Shown here one piece after another: positions 42,639 to 55,654 of a stretch of DNA of 64,000 bases. The stretch's first letter is position 1. Each line of letters starts with the position of its first letter. The notes beneath the pieces are model-generated. The model was not told the origin of the DNA, ran no database searches, and worked only from the letters and a program-made list of their open reading frames with translations. A program made the translations under genes and the position numbers. The stretch covers positions 22,431,740-22,495,739 of the forward strand of contig JARCOQ010000012.1 of the NCBI GenBank assembly GCA_029207755.1, in the 5' to 3' direction. The DNA is from Chamaea fasciata. Its lineage: Eukaryota; Chordata; Aves; Passeriformes; Sylviidae.

Positions 42639-45600
42639 CTGAGGGGTGAAACAAGGAACAAAAGTGAAAATGCAAAGTGGAAATCCCCCCCAGCTGTGGC
42701 TCTGGCTGGGAGAAAGAGGCTGCTCTGGCAGGGAGTGCTTCAAAGGACACAGTGGGGTTGGGAATGAACACTTCTGTGAAATGGCAGCTCTTGCTGACGT
42801 GATGGGACCTGAAATGGTGTTAGAAGGAGTTGGGAGATGCTGCTGAGAGGCCCTGCTGGTATCCTTGCTGCTCTGAGCACTGCTGTGTGCTCTGCACCTC
42901 AACACCCCCGAGAGGAGAATCTCTGAGATGCTGAGAGATCCCACCAGGCCCACAGAGCTCCATCCCTCTGGCCTCAGCGCTTGAGAGCCCCTGTGTGAGC
43001 ACAAGTTGGGGCTGCAGGGCTGAACCTTCCTTGCATGGTCACAAACACCAGCAAGAAGCTCTGTGACTGCACTGCTGCGAGTTTATGTGTTTGTGTCTCC
43101 ATCTCCAGGGGAAATAGATCTAATCTGTGTCCTAATTCTGCACCCTTGCCACCTGATCATCTTCTGAGGGCAGTTCAGTTTTTAGCTTTTACAGGCTGTT
43201 TTCTGTTCCTTTAATTCTCTTTTTCCTTTGTCTCTTTTCAGCCTAAAGCTTGAAAAACACGTAACAGTCTGCTAAAATCCCCAGAAGAGACTGCCAGTGC
43301 TGCTGTTCACCTCCCAGGATTCTATTCACACCTCGGGTGTTTGGTGTTGTGGGGGTTTAAAATGGGGTGTTTGGGATATTTTTTTGTTTGTTTTTTTTTA
43401 ATCCATGCACATGCAATAAGGAGTCACAGGGACATGATGCCTGATTTGGGCTCCTGGAAACTGCAAAACAACTACCCCTGTCCTGTCTTGAACTGGCTTT
43501 AAACACCCACCACCTTCTTTTTACCTTTTTCTAAGGGGATCTGTCTGATCTGAAGTAGACTGTAATAGAAAAAAGATTGATAACAACCTTGTTAATTTTA
43601 TGCCGTTTGACCCTTGGGTTTCAAGGCCATTTGCCCACAGATGGTCAAAGCTGATCATGAGGCAATCATGATAAGGAAATGATAAAGAGGGAAAGGAAAT
43701 CTGTGCTGCATGGTGATTTCTACAGTTGGATTTGGGGCTTTTCAAAGTTACATGCTGTGAAACTCTGAGAAACTTCACATTCCTGGCTTGCAGGTTATCT
43801 TCATAAATCACTGGAATTCCATTTGCAGCTTCCTAACTGAGCAGATCTGTGGCAGACAAACCCAAGAATAGAAACTGCTCTCACTGAGCATGAGCTCTTG
43901 CTCCCTGCAAAGGGTGAACTGGAGAGGGAAATCTCACACTGCAGCTCGTGTAACAAGCAGGAATTTTACCCACCTTCTGTCTTGCACCCCTCGGGGGAAT
44001 CGGAGCTGCCCTGCTTGAGGAAAGTGACCAGGTCATTGAAGGTTATGTAGAAATCAATGGCAAACACGATGGTGGCTGCAAACCCAAACACCTGGAAGGG
44101 CAAAATAACACTCTCCTTAACAACAGCTCCTGTCTGCCAGGGACAAACCAAACCCAACCAAACCCACACAGGAAAAACTCCAGGGTTGTTTTGGCCTGTG
44201 CCTTTCCAACAAGGCAGGGAAGGGAAATGGTTTGTGACACATTGGTATCAACTGAATCACAGCTGATTTGGGAGCCTGAGAAGTGACCAGGAGTGTCCTT
44301 ACCCCTCCCCTAGGCTGCAGGCCTCTCGGGCTCTGGGCACGTTCTGGGCCTCAGCACCCTCTGCATCTCCACTGCCCCAGGGCACCTCTGCCACCAAGAA
44401 ATCACCTCCCTTTCTTGGGAAATAATTTTCCACTTGTTTGCAAGGAGATGTGTCTATTGCTGAGTGAACTAGACAGATTAAAACGATTCTGGAGTTCCCT
44501 CTCCAGTGTCAGAGCAGCAGAGCTGTGCCAAGCACAGGCTGGGTGCTGGTCTGGGAGCCTGGGCTGAGCACACTCCATTGCTCCATGTCTCACTGCAGGG
44601 ACAAAGATTAAACAAGGTTTGGATTTGCACTGTGGGATGGTTTGGGAAGGGCTGCTGGCTGACACCACCGGGCATTGTTCTTCCCAAGCTTAAAAAATTG
44701 TTATGCAAATTTTATTTATGTTGCATACATTATTGATGCTTAGAGTCAAGTTGCAGATGCAGGGTCTGTATTGTATTTCTGGCCACAAAATGTGAAGGCT
44801 CTCTCCTGGGCAGTCCTTGTACTGAAGGGTAAAATGACTCTGCTCTTGTTTCAACTCATGCAAGTAAAACTAAGCAGGAGAGGCAGGAGGTTGAAATTGC
44901 TTAATTTAGACTGGCCTTAGCAGTTATAGGTTTGGGTTCTTTTTTTTATCATCATCATCATCATCAGAATTATTATTACTATTATTATTCCCTCCATTCG
45001 AGGATCTTGACACTCCTTGCAGGAGCAGCTAGTAAAATTAAAAAGCAGAATAGGTGCTTTCCCTAAGGGCATAGTTAACACTAAGCAGCTCTGTTAGCAT
45101 GAAAAACCTATTCATTGGTTCAAGACATGTTTTTCTGAATAAGGGACCGTTTCTTCTTTGCTTTGGGTAAATTAACTCTCAGTTAATTGAAGAAACTTCT
45201 GTGACTGGTCGTGGGGTCATATTTGAACTGTTTCTTAAGTACATCCATACTGAGTTCACCACAACACTTGGGTGGAAAGCTCGTGCCTACTCACCCCTGC
45301 TGCTTTAGATGCTCCATCGCTGTATTTTGAGACAGCAGCAATTGAAATGGCAAAGTAAATAATGGCAGCAGTGACGCAGCGCAAGAAATCCTGTGGAAGA
45401 AGCAACGGTGCATTCTCAGACTGGCCAAGGATTTCCTCTAAAAACCACTCTGGAAACGAACACCCAGCCCCTCTGTTGTTGCATCAGTGGCCTTGCTGGC
45501 ATGTGACCACATCCTGGTTTGCTGCAGAGGAGGAACTGCTCATCTCTGAAATATTTCTAAATAGGAGAAGACGTGAACCTTGGCATAAACTTCTGCTCTC

Positions 45601-48600
45601 AACGATGCTGGGATAAATCCTGCTTCTACCCTGCCTGTGTCAGGCAGACCTTCCTTCAGCCTGGGAAGGGCTGTGTGGGCCACTTGCCTTGGAGCACAAC
45701 AAGGGCTTTAATGGAAAAATCGTCTGAAATGCCATAAAAACCTCATGTTTGAGCGCTGGGAACTCCTGCGGAACCAGAGGCTCAGGAGGTCCAGGCTCCT
45801 GTGGGAACGGGTGCCTGTGCCTCTGTGGGTGCAGGGCTGTGTGGTGATCTCCAGGGAGACCTGTCTGTGCAACTCCTCATTCAGGAACCAAACACTTGGT
45901 TTAGTGTTGGAATGATTTATCCTTCCCATGTCCACTGCCAGCTCCAGCAGCCTGCCCCAGGAGCAGGTGCCTGGCGTGATCCCCGGGATATGATCTGCTG
46001 AGCTGTGCCCTGCCACAGCAGCAGGGGTGTCTCTGCAGTGAGCTTTAAGCACAGAGCTGTGCTTCCCAGGGCACAGGCAACTCATGGGGGCTGCAATAAG
46101 GGCACCCTCAGCTCTGCTCACAATTAGCTCTTCTGCCTTTCTAGAACAGATGGAGGAGTAAGATCCTGTCTCAAAGCACAAATCCTGCAAGAAACCTGAC
46201 TCCTCTGAAGTCAGGACAAGGTCAGTTATCTACATTCTGTGCCTGCAGTATGTTATAGTAATGGCCATAATAAACACACAAGTGCCTTTTTTGTCTCTGT
46301 TCTGGAACCAGATGCATGTAGAAAATGGGAAAATGATGGAACTGAGATTACCAGCCGAGAGCTGTGCACAGTTGTAGCCAAAGTCACTGATACTGTTTTA
46401 TGTCCCAGTGGCCTTGCTAACGTTATTTTCATACACTGAGAGCTCTGATTCAAACCTCACTGCAATGAACTACTGATGGTACCAAAAGAGAATCCGGATT
46501 AATAAGATCAGCGGGGTTTTTTGAAGTATTTGTACTGCAAAGCAGCTGCTCCCTTTGCAGTGATATTTGAGGCTGCAGGGCCATCCAGTGGCCAGGGCTC
46601 TCCTGCAGCCCCAGCATTGCTCCAGCAGCCACTGGGCTCTCGTGTGGGCATGAACTGGCTGGAATTGCCCCTTCCCAGAGCAGCTCAGTTTGCCTGAGGG
46701 TGTAACTCTACCCGAGAATTTGATCACAGCCTGATAAAGTCTGCCTGTTATCAACAACACACCTGTTTCCCCCTCTGCAAAGGTGGCAATAAGGAGCCCT
46801 CAGCAGACTTGGGCTGATGCTGGCCCTAAGGCATTTGCCTGGAACTGGGCATACATTCTGTGCTTTGATAAAGCCATGCTTTGTGTCAGCACCCAAAAAG
46901 CTGCAGTGCAGAGCAGAGCATGGTTCAGTGTGCTTCTGAACTAGAGGCAGCATGGACAAGTTTCTAGCACGGCAGTAAAGTTGTTAGAGTCCCCCTGAAC
47001 TCCTGCCCAGCCCCTCTCACTCCCCTCACATGCACAATTCGATCTGAAGGTTTCTGTTGCACATCGCACTTACCGCCAAAGGCCAGTAGACTCCTTTAAA
47101 CTTCTCATTAAGCTTTGAGGCGTAGGCAAAAAAAAGAAACAGTGCCAGCAGAAACTCTAGGAGTGGTGCCATCATGAAAGAAGCTGCTAGAGATGCAATA
47201 TAGCAGATAAAGATGATAAATGACAGCACCTAAAGTAAAGGGAAAACTCGTAGTTATTTGCATGGAATAGCAGGGCTGCAGTCAGCTGAGCAGCTTTGAA
47301 GGGTTGTTTTCCCTGTGTATTTCTGTCTGTGCTGCTGCTGTCATAGCTTCACCATCCTGCTTTTTTTTATTATTATTATTTTTCATTGGGCCAAATGATT
47401 TTTCTTGTTCAGCAAGAAGTAATGGTGTTTATTTCCATGTGTGTGAAATCGCTTTTCCGGAGTGCTGGGTGGATTTGCACTTCTAGAAGTCAGTAATTTG
47501 CTCTGGATTGTAAACAGCTCTGACAACATAATTCTGAAAATAGAGTGGGGTGTTGCCAAGCAAGCAGAGCTCTAAGCTTCCAGCCGTGACAGCTCTCATT
47601 TGAAACTCAAAGCAGTGCTCAGACAGCCTGAAGTAACTCAGCATTTATAATCTTGGAGTTGAAAGAATAAAGTCTGATGATGATGGATAGAAAAGGGCCA
47701 AGAATTAATTGTTCTGCGATTTCTGGAAGTGTCTGGTTCCAGTTTTCCAGCGTGGCAGCTGTTTTAGAGAGTAATAGGACAGATAACTCCCATAGATTTG
47801 TTTTATCTCCATAATGTTTCCTAACTCTAGTAAATAATAAAAACCAGCATTTTTTCCCCACTCAATTGAAATGCCTTTAGAATATGGCTCAAAATACAAA
47901 GTTTCACAATGGTGGAACAACTGAAGAAAATGCATTTTCACATAAACCAGGCAGTACCAGAGTGCTGCCCTACACTCCTGGACTGTGTTTGTAAAAGTGG
48001 AAGGTGAGGGAACCATGGAGAAGCTCAAGAGCATTTTCAGTTGTTGTACTGAGGGCTGGTCACCCCCCCAAAAGAGGCTCCAGTCCTCCTCTTCCACTGC
48101 CTTGCATGGGAATTGGTTGCTTTTTCAATCAAATTAGCTTGAAGTAACAAAAGTAGCCAGGGTGCTGAATTACACATTATTGTGTGCCAGTTTACACCTG
48201 GGCTGCTCTGTCCAGCCTTTCCTCCTGGAGACAAATCTCTGCCTTCCCAAAGCTCAGGGATGCTTTTGGTCAGCACAGACTGAGCATTAGATTGCAAAGA
48301 TTTTTTTTAAACTTCTAATTCCAAATTCAGACACTGACATTCCCACTCACATAGCAGTGAAAATAAATGGATTATTTTCCCCCAGATGGCACATCTGAAG
48401 GCAGATGTAGCTTCCTGCAAAGGAAGTCAATGCATTTACCTCATTACATTTTAGCTCTGCGGATTTGTTTGCTGATACTATGGGTTCCTGGGGACCACCT
48501 GTACCTCAGAAAAAAAACCATCACTACATTTGAGTGATAAGGCTTCCATAATTATTAATTGGTAATTACTCCTATGAGACATCAGTCAACCCTCAAATAC

Positions 48601-51600
48601 ATGTATCAAAAAAACCTTTTATGTTTCGGGGGCAACTAAGCAGTTCAATCCCACTGAAATAATTTCTTGGTGTAATTAATTATCCAGCTTTTATTCTCAG
48701 CCTGTGCTTTGGGGAAAGCAGTCAGTGCCTGAGCAGGATGCTAACAGCTGGAGTAAACTGTTTTCATCCATTAGGACTGGCTGGTGAGGTTAGAGAGGAT
48801 GTGACATTTTTAGTAAGAGACTATATTTATCATAAAACGTCTATGCATTGTTCTTGTTTCACTGGGTTCTAAGAAACTGAGCTGGGATAGTTTAAACAGC
48901 TCACTTCTGCATGGGTCTGCTAGCTTGTAATATCTGCCCCCATTTGTTGGTGTTTACCCCATTCTGATTTGTTTATTGCTCACAGAGCCTCTCTGCAGGT
49001 TTTTCTCATTTTCATAAAGGGGAGGGAGCTCATTCCCTGCATCTCATCCTTAGTGTGGTATTTTCTTTCTATGAGCTAAAAGTGACAAGAACTTTCTGAA
49101 GGGAAGTGGATTCATCAGAGCTTGACAACTCCTAAGAGGAGAAAGACTTCCTTCTTCCTACCACAGCACCTTAAGGTGGTCCCCAAAGAACAGACTGCGC
49201 TTGCTTTGTGAATCCACTTCACTTGCATTTCTGGAACATAATTTAGACACAGTTCTATGTCTTCTTGGATTAAAAAGGAATCACCATCTATACAGGACAT
49301 TTTCTTTTGGTTCTTGTGTTGAAAAAATATCCTTTTTGTGGCTAAATGCAGCCATGTGTGATGGTTGAGTTGCAGGCGTGGCCAGCAGCAGGGAGTTAGT
49401 TGGGTTCAGGGCAGGTCCCACTGACCACAACCCATCCAACGGCAGATCCTTAAACCTGAACTAAACCTGGGGATCTCTTAGGAAAGGAATACGTGCAGTA
49501 TTAAATAATACATCCTACTGGAGCAGTGAGGGGAGGTGGAGGGGCAAATTCCAGATCTGTGAAGTGATGCTGCACAGCAGATACCTTTGATCTCAGTTCT
49601 GTTTGAGTCAGTAACTCCTGGGCTCTGACTGCCGTTGCACTGAGAAAAAAGCTTTCCTGTCGAAGTGTAAAGTGAAAGGAAGAGCCTTTGTGGTCTGTTC
49701 TTATCAGCTTTATGGCAATTTGTGCCAGGGAAGGCTCCTGCTGTCTCCTCTCAGCCCTGGGCAGGTGTGAGGCTCAGCTGGACTCAGGGAGAAACAGGAG
49801 CTGTTCTGTGGCAGGAACACACCAAGGAGTCCCCAGTCCCAGGTGCCGGGGATCCCTGCTTCTGTGCCAGGGAAGCTGCTGAAGAGACAGATCAGTCTCA
49901 GCACTTCAACCTTCTAACTGGGTCTGACCCAGAGAAGCTGGAGAAATATTAGTTGTTTATTTTAAAATCTGGTTACCAAGCCAGCTACTTGTTCAAACCA
50001 AGCCCTGCCTGACTGGCAGATGACAGCAGTGTCCTGCTGCCTGCTCCTTAGCCCTGAAGGTCAGTAACTGTATTCCCAACTTCCCCACCCTCAGCGGTGG
50101 GATTGAGTTCAGCCTGTCCTGCTCTCCACCTGTCAGCATCCCCTGAATGAGGAGAGCTGCACCTCCAGGCACACTGAAAAAAAGAGCACCTTTTGATTCA
50201 CAAGAAGCCACTTGATTTCAGTAGATTATTGACGGTATTAGGAAAGGGGAAAGACTCTGATGTGTGGTAATTGGTCTGCAGTTAACCACCATTCCTCATC
50301 CTGGAGGCACTCTGAGACTGAAAGGGCCCAAGGAAGATTTTATGTGAAATAAACATCCATAAAACAATGGAGCAGATTTTGAGAATGAAGATTTGAAAGA
50401 TGATATTTTTGGATACCTTAATCGAGGGAAGGCTGGAAGGCACAGGAAAGGAAGGGAGGCAGACCTTGGAAAGAGCCAGAGGAACAAAAGGAAGGAGGAG
50501 CCCGAGATGGTGCATCATCTGTCAGGTGACGACCACGGCACTGCACCTTGGTACTGCACCTCCTTCTTTGGTTTTCTTTTTTTCTGTCTCCTGACACGGA
50601 TTTTAATGCCAAACTTCCTTGGCAGCTTGGCAACAGTCCTGTGTAATACAAGAGCCCACAAATTGTAGGGTTTTGATGACATTTCTCATTTCTCCTTGTG
50701 TAGAGCTCATTTCCTCTTCTGGCATGTGGAATGCACAGGCTCCTTGAGCAATATTGGATATTACTTATAACTGTCTTTTCTGAATTACAGAAGTGAGCAG
50801 GTGCCTTTTCTGGTCATTTAAGTGCACTGCCACTAACACAAGCATTTGATGTTATCTCAAAATTTTAAAAATACACCTCTCCTTGCACAATACAAACACT
50901 GCAGTGCCAGTCTGCACCCAGAAATAATGACATCTACCTATGTACTCTTCCAGACTTCAAGTCTTTGTGAAACATCTTGCAAACTGAAACAGGCTCCAAA
51001 AACTCAAAAGCACCTTTCAGAATATATCCTGACCCCTCCAAGGACTGTCAAATGTTCCACTGCACATCAGACTTGTTCTGCACCTCTTATCCTGGAGCTG
51101 TGTTTTTCAGGGTCACTTCAGAGAAAGGTCAAGCAATGGGACCTTGTTGTTTTTCTCACAGCTCTGTATCTATGCTTAAAAAAAAAAAAAAAAAAGTCAG
51201 CTAGAGAGGAAGTTTGTGAGGCTCCATGCAGTTGCGAGTTCATTTCTAGCACTTTCAGAAAGCACTGCAGCTTCTGGGAGAAAAAAAAAAGTAGCAGTGT
51301 TTTATCAGTTTTGTCCATTTGTATTTACACAAGGTTTTTCTCTTCCCTTCACTTGGGATTGCACCCTCAACACTGAGAGCAGCCAAGTCTGAGCTCTCCC
51401 TGAGCTGCTGATGACAGGCTGGTGTGACTGCTGCCAGCTTCACTGCGAAGGAATATCTGCATGCAGGCAACTCTAATGCAGCAAAGGGCGGGACAGGAAC
51501 CTTTCACAGCTTGGCAGTTGTAAAGGTATAAAAAATCGTGGCAAAAAAAGCAGCCTGACTATTCACTGAGCTCCTTTTATGTACACTCCCATTCACACAA

Positions 51601-54600
51601 AACCCTTCTTGAGTATTGTGTTTCAGAAAGCAACTTTCCCATTTAAACCCATGTAATTATTACTTAATATTGTGTTGCTGGCCTTCTTAAAGTGGCCAGG
51701 CATTACGAAGTTACACTTTATTGTACAACTGGCTTGAAGTTCAAGGCCTAAAAAAATAATGCGGACAGTGGTTAGAGAGCACGGTGCCCCTGAAGGGAGG
51801 GAGGCCTGAGCAGTGCTGAGGTCATGGCAGCTCCAGAGGTGTTTGCCTCCCCTGAGGAGGGAGAACAGACCCGCTGGAAACCACTGGGAATATGGGGATG
51901 CTGGGAAGGCTCTGCCATCACTGCACCAGCTCCCCATCTCCTGCTCCCACCTCCTGCCCCTCACCTCCTGCTCCCACCTCCCTCCCCAGGAAAGAACAGC
52001 TCTGCCAAAGGCTTTACGAGTGGGTAGCAGTGTCATCTTTTGGACGAGAGTGCACTTTGTTCTTGTATTCTTGTCAGACAAAGTGCATCACTCAGCGGTC
52101 TCCGCTGTTCAGTTACTACTTCTCTGTTGCACTTGTGGAGGTGAAATTCCTGCTTCCTTCAGAACTGGCTGCAGGAGAGGCCTTCTGGCTACAGACCCTG
52201 AGAAAGGCACAGGGGCCTCTTCAAAGGAGACTTTGCACCGAGCAGCTGCAGTTTCAGTTACGGAGGTCAGTGCAGAGGAGACTGAAAAGACAGGAGAAAG
52301 ACAGGAAAAGAGGAGAGAAATAGGCACAATGATTTCTACATCCCTTTATGTCACCACAAAGGCGGCACAACTTTACCTACTCACACTGCATTTTTATAAA
52401 AACAAAATAAAATGGAGTGCCACTGCATGCTGGCTTGAGGAGACTGAGGAGATGCCAATTAAAGCAGCCACAAAGGCTTGAGTGGAACAGCCAGGTGAGC
52501 GGCAATCCACAGCTGGGGATCCTGCCTGGACAAGCTCTGGTGGCAGTGTGAGAGTGGCTGTTAAATGATTCCAACACAGGACACAGGGAACCGAAAGCTC
52601 ATCTCTTGAAGGGTGGAAAAGAGCAGGGATGAGATGCTGACCTTCAACACAGCAACTTGAGTGGTTAGGAAAAATGAGTAGCTTAAGAAGAGTGTTAAAA
52701 TGTGTGGAAGAAACTGTGACATGGGGGGGGGGGGAGAATAGAGAGGAAAAAAGATTAACCTGTAAGATTAAAAATGATGGTTAGAAAATGGAGGGAACAA
52801 GGCAGTGAGAATAAACAGAATTAGGAGAGATAGTGAAGCTTATAAATGTATTCGATGCTACTGCTTCTTTCTCGCTTTACAGCTGTCCAAGGTGGAATAA
52901 AACATTCATCAGGCAGGTTACTGGGGAGGTGGACGGGATGTTCCCCAGAGGTCCCATACCACCCCAAACATTCTGTGATTCTGTGGAGATCAAAAGAAAA
53001 ACGAGCAGGGAATGGGGGGAGGATAACTTGCTTGGCTGAAGAAAATTTGAGATTATAATTAAGCCTCTAGCAGTAATCAGCTCCACCACCAGCCTGACCT
53101 GTTCCAGGGGGAAGCACCAGGATGCCCAGTTTACATGGGTATTGCACCGTGCACTGCACCATTTACATCAGTACTGCACCTGAACATCCTAAAGATCCTC
53201 TGTGTGGAAATATTATTTTCAAAAAATGGCTCGAGAGCTGCAGAAATAAAGTGCATTTCTGGGGAACTGCCAAGCTGCTGAATAATGTGACCCTTGTAAG
53301 AGTAATGAGGACCCCGCTTTGCTTCTGAACAAAAGGCACCGTTCAAAACGTGTATCCCTGAATGTTATTTCCATACATTTATGCAGAACCCAACCCCACC
53401 CCACATTAGCATTGTGTCAGAGGAAAAATTAAACACTCAAGATGAGAAATACCAAGCTAAAGATGAAACACAGATTCAAACCACAATAGATTTCACTTGG
53501 ACTCATCTTCAATTATTTGGCACCACATTTCTCTAATTGTATACAGGCTGCATACTCTGGGGCCTGTGTTGTCTTCAAGGGTTTCTTCTGGCAAAGCTGA
53601 GACAACTGGAGAGAAACTACTGCTGCCTCTTGTCTGCCAGGAAACCACGTCCTGAGCACGTGGGCTTGGCCTGCAAGGAGCACAAGGAAAGCTCTCGCAG
53701 ATGGGATTTTAGAGCTGCTTTCAGCCAGCCAAGCCCTTGGGAAGCCCCCAGTGGCCTGACAAAGGATAAATCCCTGTTTTGTCAAGACAGAGCACTTTTT
53801 ATTACTCCAAGGAGGCATCGTCAGTACTTCTCTATGACAACAAAAGGGTGAGTCTGATCCCATGACCAGAACAGTACTCCTCCAATATGTCATCATTCTG
53901 AGATGTTAAAAAGCCAGACTGTCTGAAAGCCATCATTTAGTGGCTGTAAGCTTGTAAAGGAAATTCCAGTGTGTGTTATAGAATGTAACAAAAATATGTG
54001 CCAAAGGAATCAGGTTAGCTGGGCTCTGGTATCTTCTAAACGTGTGGGTTTGTAAACTACAGATGCTGTGTGGGTGATGGGGTACCTGGAGGAGGGATAG
54101 GGTAGCTGGCATTTTTTTGGTGGAGCTGACAAAGCCCGTGGCCTCTTGCTACCCAGCCCGAGGTTTTCCCCACCACAGAAGTCATCCTGACCTCCTGAGT
54201 GAATGCTTTTCCTCTCAAAGCCAGCCTCACATCTGGCTGTTCCCTGTCTCTCTGCCACAGGGCAGTGCCCACAGTCTCACAAACTCTCAGAGCTGCTCCC
54301 CACCAGCTGGTCACAGACCATTCTGCCTCCTTCTGCCAGTTCCTTATCTTTCTTTTGCTGGAATATCCTTGTTTCCTTCCACTGAGCTAGCACAGTGGAT
54401 AGCCAGAGACACCGTGCACATCTGAACAGCGCTCCGTGGACCGGACTGCTAGTTTGGGCTGTCTTGATATTTGACTATCTGCTGCCAGAACTCCAGCTAA
54501 CTGAGTGTTTGAATTTATCATTATTTCTAGCAAAAACTACGTTGGACATCTAACTTCAATCAATGAGCTTCCTACTTAGAAGCTAAATTTTGGTGTGAAA

Positions 54601-55654
54601 TACCCACTCCCCACGGGGCGAGCAATGTCCTTCCCCATCACGTGGGTTCTGTTTCAGCTGTCAGGTTTTAAGCCTTTACACGTAAAATTCCACAAAGTCT
54701 CACACCAGTCACTGCCCTGGTCCTGCTGTCACACTGCTGCTGATCCTTGTGCCCTCCTGGGCCGGTGCCCGGCCGCTGTCCCTGCACCCCAGGGCTTTCC
54801 CTGCGGGCAGCTCTCCAGCCAAGGGCTCCACGGCCGCGAGCCAGCGCATCCCTCCGAGGGCAGGGACAAACACGGCTCCGGAGGGCTCGGGACAGCAGCC
54901 GAGTGACCGGGATGCACAGCCTGATGCCACACACATTAAATTCGTCAGTAAAGTCTTTCGTGACACATTCAGGACGGGCTGTCCTCCAACCTGGCACCAG
55001 CCGATAATGCAAACCGCAGCCGTAGTGGCTACTGGATTCCCACTGCAAATGGCTTAAAACGAAATCAAAGCGCTTTTTTACCGAAAAGAGGTCGCCGATA
55101 GCGAAACACACGTAAGGCACTGGAAGTCTAACGTTTCAAGTTCTGTCTCTAACGTGCTCTGCCTCAGCTACGCGAAATCCATCAGCTGTCAGCCCTGCAG
55201 TTCCCCCACTCCGGTGGGGCTGTTTCCCCGTTCTCCCCTCGGTTGTTGTCTCCCGTCTCCCGTCGGCTGTTGTTCCCCAGCTTTTCCCACAGTTGTTTCC
55301 CCCCCGTCTCCCGTCGGCTGTTGTTCCCCGGTTTTCCCCGTCTCCCGTCGGCTGTTGTTCCCCGGTTTTCCCCGTCTCCCCTCGGCTGTTGTTCCCCGGT
55401 TTTCCCCTGGGTTGTCCTCCCCGTCTCCCCTCAGCCGCCCGGCGGAGCGGCCGGGGCAGCTCGGTCCGGCGGAGCCCGCGGGGTCCCGCCCGCCCCGGGG
55501 GTGGCTCCGGCAGCCCCCGGCGCCGCTGTCCGGTCCTCCTTACCGACTCAGCGAGCAGCAGCTGTCCCTTGCGGGAGCGCAGGAACTCGCGGGGGGGGAG
55601 CAGCGAGCTCAGCCCGGGCGCTGCGGGGGCCCCCGCGGGCTCGGGGTCCTCCAT
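42610..55654 (-). CDS. CMTM3: CMTM3, CKLF-like MARVEL transmembrane protein 3 (complete, five exons)
   Basis: Minus-strand coding exons 55544-55654, 47074-47229, 45295-45390, 43974-44091 and 42610-42638 join into one 169-residue frame. All introns are GT-AG; the first three are phase 0 and the last is phase 1. The protein has an Ala/Pro-rich N-terminus, the FLRSRKGQLLLAES lead, then four membrane helices at about residues 38-56, 58-78, 91-111 and 120-140, and the acidic tail DEDSDSDSD. Segments such as SFIIFICYIAS, APLLEFLLAL, KYSDGASKAAG and TFLKQG match vertebrate CMTM3, whose human form is slightly longer (about 182 aa) and ends in a similar SDSDSD tail. Start chosen: an ATG in the strong context GCCATGG. 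CMTM3 is a MARVEL-domain membrane protein that modulates receptor trafficking in mammals (family knowledge). The tail could be a CK2 target. Confidence 0.96.
42639..43973 (-). other. CMTM3: CMTM3 intron 4 (1.3 kb)
   Basis: GT-AG, phase 1. No additional feature recognised. Confidence 0.85.
43974..44091 (-). CDS. CMTM3: CMTM3 exon 4
   Basis: Acceptor TTCCAG, then VFGFAATIVFAIDFYITFND (helix 4) and TFLKQGSSDSPEGCKTE; it ends one base into a codon, with donor GTGGGT. The frame continues correctly into exon 5. Confidence 0.93.
44092..45294 (-). other. CMTM3: CMTM3 intron 3 (1.2 kb)
   Basis: GT-AG, phase 0. Contains the ATC/ATT microsatellite at 44948-44989 and a short A/C-rich patch near 44148-44172. 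Confidence 0.85.
44948..44989. repeat. (ATC)n/(ATT)n microsatellite
   Basis: Six ATC units followed by interrupted ATT units, inside CMTM3 intron 3. Confidence 0.9.
45295..45390 (-). CDS. CMTM3: CMTM3 exon 3
   Basis: Thirty-two codons, DFLRCVTAAIIYFAIS to KYSDGASKAAG; acceptor CCACAG and donor GTGAGT, phase 0. Third membrane helix and the loop before helix 4. Read from splice sites; no long ORF marks it. Confidence 0.95.
45391..47073 (-). other. CMTM3: CMTM3 intron 2 (1.7 kb)
   Basis: GT-AG, phase 0; no exon-like or repeat feature recognised. Confidence 0.85.
47074..47229 (-). CDS. CMTM3: CMTM3 exon 2
   Basis: Fifty-two codons from VLSFIIFICYIAS to GVYWPLA; acceptor CTTTAG and donor GTAAGT. 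Encodes helices 1 and 2. The YWPLA end is the shared MARVEL boundary seen also in CKLF (FWPLA). Confidence 0.96.
52912..52988 (+). mobile_element. CR1 LINE 3' end, plus orientation
   Basis: GGCAGGTTACTGGGGAGGTG is followed by AGAGGTCCCATACCACCCCA and the terminus ATTCTGTGATTCTGTG, the order found at avian CR1 3' ends. The copy is internally shortened and lies antisense to CMTM3. Confidence 0.75.
55225..55437. repeat. Pyrimidine-rich tandem array in CMTM3 intron 1
   Basis: Copies of a unit beginning CCGTCTCCC and containing CGGCTGTTGTTCCCC start at 55253, 55304, 55338, 55372 and 55421, giving spacings of 51, 34, 34 and 49 bases. The longer spacing contains an extra segment of about 16 bases. 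On the CMTM3 sense strand the repeat is purine-rich with repeated GGG and GGGG runs. Confidence 0.9.
55544..55654 (-). CDS. CMTM3: CMTM3 exon 1
   Basis: Thirty-seven codons starting MEDPEPAGAPAAPG and ending QLLLAES, with donor GTAAGG. The start context GCCATGG is strong. The exon lies in a CpG island with a (GGGCT)7 repeat just upstream of the start codon. Confidence 0.94.

Larger units (their letters stand above)
47230..55543 (-). other. CMTM3: CMTM3 intron 1 (8.3 kb)
   Basis: Contains a 12-base G run at 52723-52734, a CR1 3' end at 52912-52988, an A-run at 51180-51195 and a pyrimidine-rich tandem array at 55225-55437 close to exon 1. No alternative exon was supportable. Confidence 0.85.

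Noticed and set aside
51813..52481. 222-aa ORF on the plus strand in CMTM3 intron 1
   Set aside because: No recognisable domain, no splice context, and partly low-complexity (repeated CTCCTGCTCCCACC motifs).
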